From Hanleya hanleyi (Eukaryota; Mollusca; Polyplacophora; Lepidopleurida; Hanleyidae), in the NCBI GenBank assembly GCA_036873755.1, contig JAVTVY010019638.1, positions 1 to 64,000 on the forward strand: DNA of 64,000 nt. The letters run 5' to 3'. Below the pieces are notes generated by a model. It saw nothing but the letters and a program-made list of their open reading frames with translations, was not told the DNA's origin and made no database searches. The position numbers and the translations under genes were made by a program. Shown piece by piece: positions 14,431 through 23,712 of the stretch. Numbering within the stretch: position 1 is the first letter of the stretch; each line of letters opens with the position of its first letter.

Positions 14431-16290
14431 GCGGGCGAAATGGGGGAAGGCGAGATTTCAGCGAAACGTACACGTGATAAAAAAAATATGTTGAATATGG
14501 GATGGATCTATGAAATATAACAAGTGAAAAGTCGAATGCCCGGGGTCTACGCTACCGCGAAACGGTAGGAAGGCGGGCGAAATTGGCGAAACGGCGGAAG
14601 GCGGGATTTCGGCGAAACGTACACGTAATAAAAAAATATGTTGAATGCGAGTGTGAATATGAGATTGATTTATTGGCGACGGGAATTGGCGAAACGGCGG
14701 AAGGCGGGATTTCGGCGAAACGTACACGTAATAAAAAAATATGTTGAATGCGAGTGCAGAGACGGGAATTGGCGAAACGGTGGAAGGCGGGATTTCGGCG
14801 AAACGTACAGGTAATAAAAAAAATATGTTGAATGCGAGTGTGAATATGAGATTGATTTATCGGCGACGGGAATTGGAGAAAGGCGAGATTTCGGCGAGCC
14901 ATACACGTAATAAAAAATATGTTGAATGCGAGTGTGAATAAGAGATCGGCGACAAGAATTGGCGAAACGGCGGAAGGCGGAATTTCGGCGAAACGTACAC
15001 GTAATAAAAAAAATATTTTGAATGCGAGTGTGAATATGAGATTGATTTATCGGCGACGGGAATTGGCGAAAGGCGAGATTTCGGCGAGACATACACGTAA
15101 TAAAAAAATATGTTGAATGCGAGTGTGAATACGAGATCGGCGACAAGAATTGGCAAAACGGGATTTCGGCGAAAAGTACACGTAATAAAAAAATATGTTG
15201 AATGCGAATGTGAATATGAGGTCGGCGACGGGAATTGGGAAACGGCGGAAGGCGGGATTTCGGCGAAATGTACACGTAATAAAAAAATATGTTGAATGCG
15301 AGTGTGAATATCAGATCGGCGACGGGAATTGGCGAAACGGCGGAAGGCGGGATTTCGGCGAAACGTACACGTAATAAAAAAATATGTTGAATGCGAGTGT
15401 AAATATGAGATCGGCGACGGCAATTGGCGGAACGGCGGAAGGCGGGATTTCGGCGAAACGTTCACGTAATAAAAAAATATGTTGAATGCGAGTGTGAATA
15501 TGAGATCGACGACGAAAATTGGGGAACGGCGGAAGGCGGGATTTCGGCGAAACGTTCACGTAATAAAAAAATATGATGAATGCGAGTGTGAATATGAGGT
15601 CGGCGACGGAAATTGGGAAACAGCGGAAGGCGGGATTTCGGCGAAACGTACACGTAATAAAAAAATATGTTGAGTGTGAATAGGAGATTGGCGACGGGAA
15701 TTGGCGAAACGGCGGAAGGCGGGATTTCGGCGAAACGTACACGTAATAAAAAAATATGCGAGTGTGAATATGAGGTCGGCGACGATAATTGGGAAACGGC
15801 GGAAGGCGGGATTTCGGCGAAACGTAGACGTAATAAAAAAATATGTTGAATGCGAGTGTAAATATGAGATCGGCGACGGGAATTGGCGGAACGGCGGAAG
15901 GCGGATTTCGGCGAAACGTACACGTAATAAAAAAATATGTGGAATGCAGTGTGAATATGAGATTGATTTGTCGGCGACGGGAATTGGCGAAACGGCGGAA
16001 GGCAGGATTTCGGCGAAACGTACACGTAATAAAAAAATATGTTGAATGCGAGTGTGAATATGAGATTGATTTGTCGGCGACGGGAATTGGCGAAACGGCG
16101 GAAGGTGGGATTTCGGCGAAACGTACACGTAATAAAAAAATATGTTGAATGCGAGTGTAAATATGAGATTGGCGACGGGAATTGGCGGAACGGCGGAAGG
16201 CGGGATTTCGGCGAAACGTACACGTAATAAAAAAATATGTTGAATGCGAGTGTGAATATGAGATTGATTTATCGGCGACGGGAATTGGCG
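14430..16290. repeat. About 95-bp tandem satellite
   Basis: About 18-20 copies of a unit of about 95 bp (range about 85-107): 'ggcgacgggaattggcgaaa', 'cggcggaaggcgggatttcg', 'gcgaaacgtacacgtaataa', an A-run, then 'atgttgaatgcgagtgtgaa'. Unit starts can be read at 15110, 15195, 15289, 15384, 15479 and 15573. A longer variant adds about 12 bases around 'attgatttatcggcg'. All three minus-strand frames are largely stop-free, giving apparent frames up to 380 codons. Because 95 is not a multiple of 3, the translation rotates through three peptide versions of the same DNA. Confidence 0.95.
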
Positions 16291-16965
16291 AAACGGCGGG
16301 AAGGGGAAGGGGACGGGGACGTGAACGGGAATTGGCAAACGGGAATTGGCGAAACGGCGGAAGGGGACGGGAGCGTGAACTGAAATTGGCGAACGGGAAT
16401 TGGCGAAACAGGAATTGGCGAAAGGGGAAGGGGACGTGAACGGGAATTGGCAAAAGGGGAAGGGACGTGAACGGGAATTGGCAAAAGGGGAAGGGGACGT
16501 GAACGGGAATTGGCGAACGGGAATTGGCGAAACGGCGGAAGGCAGGATTTCGGTGAAACGTACACGTAATAAAAAAAATGTGTTGAATGCGAGTGTGAAT
16601 ATGAGATTGATTTGTCGGTGACGGGACTTGGCGAAACGGCGGGAAGGGGAAGGGGACGGGGACGTGAACGGGAATTGGCGAAACGGCGGAAGGGGACGGG
16701 GCGTGAACGGGAATTGGCGAAACGGCGGAAGGCGGGATTTCAGGGAATTGGCAAAACGGCGGAAGGCAGGATTTCGGCGAAACGTAGATGTAATAAAAAA
16801 ATATATTGAATATGAGAGTGAATATGAGATGGATCTATGAAATGTAACGAGTCAAAAGCGGGAACGGGATGGGGACGCGAACGGGAATTGGCGAACGGGA
16901 ATTGGCAAAACGGCGCATGAGAGAACGGGAACGGGACCGAGACGGGACCGGGAATTGGCCAAACC
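16290..16965. repeat. GC-rich derivative of the 95-bp satellite
   Basis: The array here degenerates into short reiterations of 'gggaattggcgaaacggcgg', 'aaggggaaggggacgtgaac' and 'cgggaattggcgaacgggaa', interspersed with remnants of the 95-bp unit (16540-16600 and 16760-16830). It looks like a secondary expansion of the 'gacgggaattggcgaaa' segment of that unit. No coding function is supported. Confidence 0.88.
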
Positions 16966-16974
16966 GTGGGCGCG

Positions 16975-17045
16975 ATTTCGATGAAGTACTTCATTCCAGA
17001 CGATGCGAATCTTCTCAGCAATTCACACAACGAATATGCAGGCCT
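16975..17045. repeat. Second copy of a segment found near 2440-2520
   Basis: The stretch around 'gatgaagtacttcattccag', 'acgatgcgaatcttctcagc' and 'aattcacacaacgaatatgc' closely matches 2445-2517 near the other end of the satellite block. The earlier copy carries about 10 extra bases after 'gcgaatctt'. Confidence 0.8.
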
Positions 17046-17074
17046 CTGATGTTTGATGAACGATTTCATTGGTT

Positions 17075-17260
17075 TTCTTTTCACACTTGACGATGGATAG
17101 CCACATCATGAATGCAATATCGAGACTTCCACAACACATCTCGTCGTTGATTGGTCGATTTTTTCTTTTCACACTTGACGATGGATAGCCACGTTATGAA
17201 TGCAATATCGAGACTCCCACAACACATCTCAACGTTGATTGGTCGATTTCTTATCACTCC
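17075..17260. repeat. Tandem duplication, about 95-bp unit
   Basis: Two adjacent near-identical copies, each running 'ttttcacacttgacgatgga', 'tagccac', 'atgaatgcaatatcgagact' and 'cccacaacacatctc' to 'gttgattggtcgatttttt'. There is no open frame of interest. Confidence 0.85.
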
Positions 17261-17329
17261 TTCCGTAATGATGAGGATTCTTTACTGTAGCAATTCGGAC
17301 GTCTAGGTGAGAAACCTGAAAGGACAATC

Positions 17330-18470
17330 GGTAGACATCGTGAGGATGCTCACAAGACGGCTGGCCAGGGACCTAAAAAACTGAGAATAATGCCTTGAAC
17401 TAGCCTACACGAGCAACAACCGAAAGCGTGATTTTCATACGACACCATATGGCCGATATTTAGAATTTTTTTTTTTGGGGGGCATATGAAAATAGATTAT
17501 AAATGGGCATAAGATGTTCTTGATTAATTTGCATAACAAGCTAAGAATAATTCGTTGGAACTATACGGGCAATGACCAAAAGTGTGATTTTCTGATGACC
17601 CTATATGGCCGCCATTTTGAATTTGACCATCAAATCTTCATTTTTGGCATATTTAAATAGATGGAAAATGGGAACAAAATGCAATGCATAAAGATCCCTC
17701 GGTTTTGATACCCCAAAAGTGACCCCGAAATGATCCCAAAGGACATATAATGGCATGGTATTTGCATACCAAATTGGAGAAGAATCCGATGCGTGAAATC
17801 AAATTGAGATTTTGGCACGAAGTGGTGCTACCTGTAGGTGCAAGTGGGTGAAACTCAATCCCAAGTGACATCTATAATGTCATGGTATATTCATACCAAA
17901 TTTAAGAAGAATCTGATGAGCGGTTCTCAAGTTATTACCCGGAAACAAATTTGGTATTTCGCCACCAGGTGGCACCACCTTTAAGTACAAGTGAACGAAA
18001 GGCAATCCCATGCAACATCTCCTGGCATGATACATGCATGCTAAATTTGACGAGATTCCGATGAACAGTTCAAGTTAATGGCTGAAAACAAATTTTGATT
18101 TAACACCAGGTGGCGCCACCTATAGGCGCAAGTGGGCGAAACGCAATCTCAAGCGACATCTTATGTGATGGTATTTAATACCTAGAAACAAATTTAGGAT
18201 CATTTTGCCACCAGGTGCAAGTGAGTGAAACGGAATCTCCTGGCATGGTACATGCATACTAAACTTAAGAATCCGATGAGCATATCCGAAGCCAAAAACA
18301 AATTTCAGATTTTGTCACCAAATCGAGTTCAAATGTCAGACACATCACACATTCTCCTAGCATGGCAGTGTCAGAAATAATGGGCAGATGACTGTTTCTA
18401 GGCATGCACATGCTAGCAGTGCATGTCATTCTTTTGCCATAAAAATTCATTTAGTGAGCATTTAGTCGCA
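17330..18470. repeat. Diverged dispersed repeat with 'accaggtggc' motifs
   Basis: Two diverged copies of a 158-bp unit (17382 and 17540; shared 'atatggccg', 'gtgtgattttc', 'gaattt') are followed by 3-4 units of roughly 120-150 bp. The latter share 'tggcatggtatttgcatacc', 'gaagaatccgatgag' and 'gccaccaggtggcgccacct'-like cores (17953, 18105, 18206). The type is common in mollusc DNA. It is interspersed repeat, not gene. Confidence 0.75.
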
Positions 18471-18475
18471 TTTAC

Positions 18476-18692
18476 AGCAGGGCTTCGTGTTTAGAATTAA
18501 GTACGCGAGCTAAAAATAGCCCACGTTAAAATATTTAGGAAAGGGTATTTGAAAGTCAGGCGAGTGGTTGCAATATAATACAATATAAAATATGACAGTT
18601 TACGCGAGCTAAAAATCACTATCGTGACATGAATTTACATGAGTGTTTGCGTGCAGGTGAGCTATCACTCACGCTAAAGACGAAGCCCTGCT
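18476..18692. mobile_element. Small MITE-like element, 19-bp terminal inverted repeats
   Basis: A 217-bp element bounded by 'agcagggcttcgtgtttag' and the inverted copy 'ctaaagacgaagccctgct' (18 of 19 match). The motif 'acgcgagctaaaaat' occurs twice inside in direct orientation (about 18510 and 18602). No clear target-site duplication was found, so the superfamily is not assigned. Confidence 0.75.
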
Positions 18693-19073
18693 ACAGTTAC
18701 CTGTACATGGGTATATCCCTAATATGCACGAGGCCAGTAAATAGAAGAATGCCCCAATATATAGTCTGAATTTATATGTGAAATATCAATATCAATATTC
18801 AATACAATTAGACGACGCAATTAAAATGTGTAGCCTGTTTAATGATAATAATTTGCTGATAAATGACCAAGATTATACATGTTATAGTAAGGCATATATG
18901 TGATCAACTGATCCATGCCCTCAGGGTTTGAAAAGATATGTGAATTGATGCATAAATATGTGAAAACTAAAGTTGATATGGCATTATACCTCAATTGGGA
19001 TATAGCACTATCTCAAATGAGGTACTGGTACTGTACCCCAACTCAGTCATAGTACCCCATAGGTACCCTATTC

Positions 19074-19482
19074 AATCTAACCTCATCTTCATTTTATCCA
19101 GTCAATTTCTACGTTCCCACTTCGAACCTGCCTTGATTTATCTGACCCCTTCAGCGTTCAAAATCCGAGGTGTAAATTTCACCAGCTAACGACAGAAGAA
19201 CCAATCAGAACGTACACATCGATTGCGAGTGAAGTCACATCGAGTGACATCATCCTCTATTAGCGGCGTCCTTCCTCCTGATATGGTGCCCACAAATTAA
19301 GTCAGCCAATCAATAACGCTCTTGTGCGACCCATTTCGAATTTCAAATGTTTTCGAGGTCAGTGACGTCTCGTGTCTATTTATAAGTTATTTGAAAATTG
19401 AAGGGGTCCAGATATATCAAGGGAAGTTCGAATTGGGGACGTAGAAATTGGCTGGATAAAATGAAGATGCCTAACCTGTACT
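19074..19482. mobile_element. Non-autonomous element with diverged 80-bp inverted repeats
   Basis: The left arm (about 19076-19160: 'catcttcattttatccagtc', 'aatttctacgttcccacttc') is repeated in inverse at about 19392-19478 ('gacgtagaaattggctggat', 'aaaatgaagatgcctaac'). The roughly 230 bp between the arms has no coding potential. The arms differ at roughly one base in six, so the insertion is old or has decayed. Confidence 0.75.
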
Positions 19483-19829
19483 AGTTCTGGATATAAATAG
19501 GTCAAAGGGGTTTCAACCAAACCAAATCAATCCGTGAACGCGCTAAGCTAGCTGATCATGCCAATCCGCTGTGAGGTAGGGATGAAATCGACATCGGAAG
19601 TCAAACGACATGCTAATTCAAAACAAGCATGGGGAATAAAATGTACGAGAATGCATAAAAGAGGTATCGACTGGAGAACCAAAAACCAAAAATGACCAGG
19701 TAAACCCTCTGCGATGGTACATGCCTGTCATTAGGTTCCACATACTTCCATGCCACAATTGTAAAACAAAGCCCGAACCGTATAAACGATGATTTTGTTG
19801 CCCAAAAGGTGGATGTATTATGTGATGGC

Positions 19830-21605
19830 GGTTTCCTCGTGTCCGGTCTATATCTGGGACAGTTTTCTATTACAGTTCTGATTTTTGGTGAGTGGATACC
19901 CTATGGGGAGATGATGTGTCGCGTACCAAAATGAAGGTCGCTGTCAGAGGTCAAAGGTCACTGGCCTAAAAAACAGGAAATCACTGAAGTGATCGTGCCC
20001 AGTCTATATCTGTGAACGTTTTCTGTCCACAGTTGCAATTTTTTATGAGCGAATACATTAGGTGGAGATGATGTGTCGCGTACCAAAATTGAGGTCGAGG
20101 TCAGAGGTCAAAGGTCACTGTTGCCTAAAATCAGGAAATCATTGATCATTGACAGTTTTCTATCTACAGTTCTAATTTTCGGTGAGTGGATGCCCTAGGG
20201 GGAAGGATGTCTTGCATACCAAATGTAGGCCGAGGTCAGAGGTCCAAGGTCAGCGTGACAAGAAATAATCAGGAAATCATTAAAAATAGGGGGAAATGAA
20301 GTGTCGCGTACAAACGAGAGATCCTGAAAGATCTTGGCGCCCACCATTGTCCGATAATTGTAAGCTAATGACAAGAGGATCTTTTTGTCCATTGTTACTA
20401 GGAATAAGCGATTGATTTGTAATTTTGTTTCCAGAAATCGCGATAACAAGAATTGTTTACGGACGGACTGACGGATGGACGACGGACGAAAAGTGATTTG
20501 AACAGGTGATGGTGGACTAAAAATAGGTCAAGGTCGAAGGTCAAAGGTCATGGTGACCCCAAAATCAGGAAATTATTGAAAATAACATTTTTTGTGTCAG
20601 TAGATACATTAACCATTAATGTATCTATTGACACTAAAAAATGTTTATGTGAATTTTCAAAATGGTAAATATTTTGAGATTTTATATCGGCCCCTGGAAC
20701 AGTGGTAGCTTATGCCCTTAAAAGGGGCACGATGTGTCCTCTACCAAAATGTAGGTCAATGTCAAAGGTCAAGGTCAGTGTGACCCCAAAATCGTGAAAT
20801 TGTTAAAATTCATGATTTTTTTAGTCCATTGAGAAATTACGGAGAGCCGTTTTGTCATGTACCAAAATTTAGATCCAGGTCAATAGTCGAGGTCACTGTG
20901 ACCCTAGAATCAACGTCAAAGGTCAGTGTGACCTAAAAATCAGGAAATCTTTAAAAATTACTAATTTTTTGCGAGTGGATTCAATAGGGGGAAATGAAGT
21001 GTCGCATACCAAAAATTAGGTTAAGGCGAAAGGTCACTGACCCCAAAATCAGGAAATTATTAGAGATAATCTTTTGTGTCAGTTGATACATTATGGGGAC
21101 ACGATAGGTCACATACCAAATGTAGGTCAAGGGTCACTGTGACCCCAAAATGGTGAAATTGTTAAAAATCATTTTGTGTCAATTGAGAAATTATTGGGAG
21201 ACGGTTTGTCATGTACCAAAATTTAGGTCAAGGTCACTGTGACTCCAGAATCAAGAAATCTTTGAAAATTACTTTTTTGTGTCCGTAGTTACATAAGAGG
21301 GACATGATGTGTCACGTGCCAAAATGTAGGTCAAGGTCACTGACCCCCAAAATCATGGTGTCCATTGATACATTGAAGGAAGGCGATGTGTCATGTACCA
21401 AAATGTGGGCCAAGATCACTGTGACCCCAAAATCAAGAAATCATTAAAAAAGTCACATTTTCATATATGCCTGTCAAAGACGAGGTCGTGTAATGCGATG
21501 TTGCGTTCTGTCCATTCATCCATTAACATGTGTTGCCCATGCGATATCTCTAGTTTCAAGGTATGGATTGGTACCAAACTTTGAGCTTGCTTCAAGGTCA
21601 ACTAG
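19830..21605 (+). repeat. Dispersed element with about 120-bp internal repeats, plus-oriented copy
   Basis: It begins with 'gtgtccggtctatatctggg', which recurs internally in diverged form. About ten diverged units follow, built from 'gtgtcgcgtaccaaaatg', 'aggtcaaggtcactgtgacc', 'ccaaaatcaggaaat' and 'tttttgtgtcagtagataca'. It ends with a unique-looking tail (21460-21600: 'gacgaggtcgtgtaatgcga', 'tgttgcccatgcgatatctc'). The same order in inverted orientation is at 53030-54414, so this is one element family and not local tandem duplication. A GACGGA-rich tract lies at 20459-20492. Confidence 0.88.
20584..20645. repeat. Near-perfect palindrome, about 29-bp arms
   Basis: The arms 'tgtgtcagtagatacattaa' and 'ttaatgtatctattgacact' pair with an almost absent loop (about 3 bases), extended outward by 'aacatttttt' against 'aaaaaatgtt'. 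There is one mismatch and one indel. It probably arose by inverted duplication of one unit of the surrounding array. Confidence 0.85.
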
Positions 21606-23430
21606 TTACCAAGAGTTAAGCTCATTTTAGTTTATCATTCAATATAAGATGTGATACATGTTCAACATGGCGTCTCGCTTTCACTATGAGCCCGCAAGCC
21701 CACGTGATCGGATATGCCAAAATATGGATTTTTAATTTTTCATCGGGTATGGTGGACCTCAATGCACAGCATGTACATACAAACCAAATTTTTATTTGGG
21801 CTTATACTTATGGGCTGCCAGTTTGTGTAATTTCGGCGTTAACTGTACATTTTCAGTAAACTCAGCCTGGGACTTGCACCCACATTTTTCCCCCATTATG
21901 GAAAAACCTCTCGTGTTGTCCATTTAATACACAGAAGTGGGGTAAGGTGAGGCAACTGTTAAAGCATGAATGCACATTTGTATCAATCAGCATGTGGGAG
22001 AACGTGACACGTCACACAACCAAAACAACAAATAGAGACAACTTGGTAAGTTTCGCGAGAATAAAATAACATATTGATTGAAATTGTAGTTTAAGGGCAA
22101 CTTCCCATACAGATTTCACGGCCCATCAATGTTTTATTTAACTTTCATGGTACATGTACATTTCTTCATTGCGTGATAAAGGAGCAACTACATGTAAATC
22201 ATCGTTTATACGGTTCAGGCTTTGGCTTACAATTGTGGCATGGAAGTACGTGGAACCTAATGACAGTCATATGTAGCATTAGGTTCCAGTTGGAACTAGA
22301 TTTACCTGGACTTGTGAAGATGGGAATGCGTATGCTGAATTTCGGAAGAATCCTACAAAGCGTTTGAAAATTATCACTTGCAGAAAATTCAAAACAGACA
22401 TCCACGGTCATACATTCATCCACGGACACAAAGAAGAAAGAACCATTTTCAAGTCCACGGCCGCGTTGCGGCGGGGGGCAAAACTTATAAGCTTTAAACG
22501 TAAAGGACAATCAGCAGACGTCGTGAAGACGCTCACAATTGTAGATAGCGGTTGTTGTTGTTGGGAGCGGGGAGAGAACTATAATTGCCACGTCTATACT
22601 CACCAGTTTGCTCTCGGTCTCTCTCGGGATCTGCACATGCATGAACAGATGTCTGCATGGTCTAAAACAGGGGATTTTATACGCTGTCCCAATCACGCAA
22701 TTTCAACAAATTGACATCACGGATCAAAAACTACGTCAGTACCCTCTGTCTGCCACGCCCAATGTTCACGAGGCTCGCTTCGGGCTGTGAGTGTGGATGC
22801 GAGCCTGCATGTGTGAGCCCCCGGCGACGTCAACAAAGCAACTCGCGGGAAAAAGCCCACAGTCTGAAAAGAAGAAGTCGTTATGTTTTGTGTCCGTTTA
22901 AGAAAACAGCTGCGTTGTGTTTCTATTCCAAATTTCCATACCAGTAACCCACAAAGGATATCCACAGGTACGTTATGTTCTATCATCGTTCATTGTTGTT
23001 GTTCATCTGTAAATCCACTCTTAACTCGATGGGTATTTTTCGTTCAAAAACTTCGGAATCTATAGCCCGGCGCACACTAGCGCATGAAACGTGAGCGTGT
23101 GCGACTGAATATCTCGAAAATCGTCACTTGTGCAACAGGATCCAAAGTTGCAGCGTGTTTAATATTTCGACGACAAAATGTCCGGATAAAGGACGTGTCA
23201 GCTTTACCCGGGAAAAAACCCTCTTGCTGTCACGTTAGTAAAGCGAAAAAAATATTTCTCCATGTCAGCATGAAAAGTTATGTTTCATACATATAAAATA
23301 CTGAAATTTTACACTAAAAATTCTCACAGCCAATGGTGACGTAAAACGGCGTCGATGAACGTTGGAAAATGGGCGCTTGGTCGTTTTTATATTTTCTGGA
23401 TACATTTTCACAGGGAATTCCCTTTATAAA
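21606..23430. other. No gene supported
   Basis: I see no recognisable protein, RNA gene or transposon. A short stretch at 22505-22540 ('aggacaatcagcagacgtcg', 'tgaagacgctcacaa') resembles 17319-17355, so at least part is old repeat. A strong donor-like 'cag/gtacgt' occurs near 22968-22973 after a 28-codon open segment. This could be a first exon, but nothing confirms it. Confidence 0.5.
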
Positions 23431-23431
23431 C

Positions 23432-23536
23432 AAAATATGACACCTCCAACCAAAATCTAATTCCATGTTCTCAATTTTATCAAATATACCACAGACATAT
23501 ATTGAAATATCATTTTGGTTGAAGGCGTCATATTTT
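23432..23536. repeat. Inverted repeat with 25-bp arms
   Basis: The arms 23432-23456 ('aaaatatgacacctccaacc' + aaaat) and 23512-23536 (attttggttgaaggcgtcat + atttt) pair with two mismatches around a 55-base AT-rich spacer. This is either the core of a foldback MITE or a chance structure. There is no coding content. Confidence 0.75.
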
Positions 23537-23633
23537 CATGAAATTTAAAATTAGTTTTGTTTTCTCTGACTGTTCACATGAAAGACGGCGTTATATTGGC
23601 ATTGTAACAGTGTTTGGTGTTGCATAGCTTCTT

Positions 23634-23712
23634 GGCCGTGTGGTTAGAGCGTTTGGTTGTGAATGAACAATTCTGTCAATTTTGAGTTCGAATCACAATT
23701 TTGTCAATTTAT
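23634..23712 (+). repeat. tRNA-like SINE head
   Basis: The stretch contains 'ggccgtgtggttagagcg', a good internal RNA polymerase III A box, and 'gagttcgaatcac', a good B box, about 35 bases apart. It is followed by a T-rich tail. The intervening arms do not fold into a convincing cloverleaf, so a tRNA-derived SINE or tRNA pseudogene is more likely than a working tRNA. Confidence 0.55.

Noticed and set aside
15311..16453. 380-codon open frame on the minus strand
   Set aside because: It is a translation of the 95-bp satellite. Neighbouring frames on the same strand are equally open and give rotated versions of the same peptide.
22883..22972. Possible first exon with Arg-rich start (MFCVRLRKQL..) and donor cag/gtacgt
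   Set aside because: There is only one good splice site, no conservation evidence and no partner exon found.
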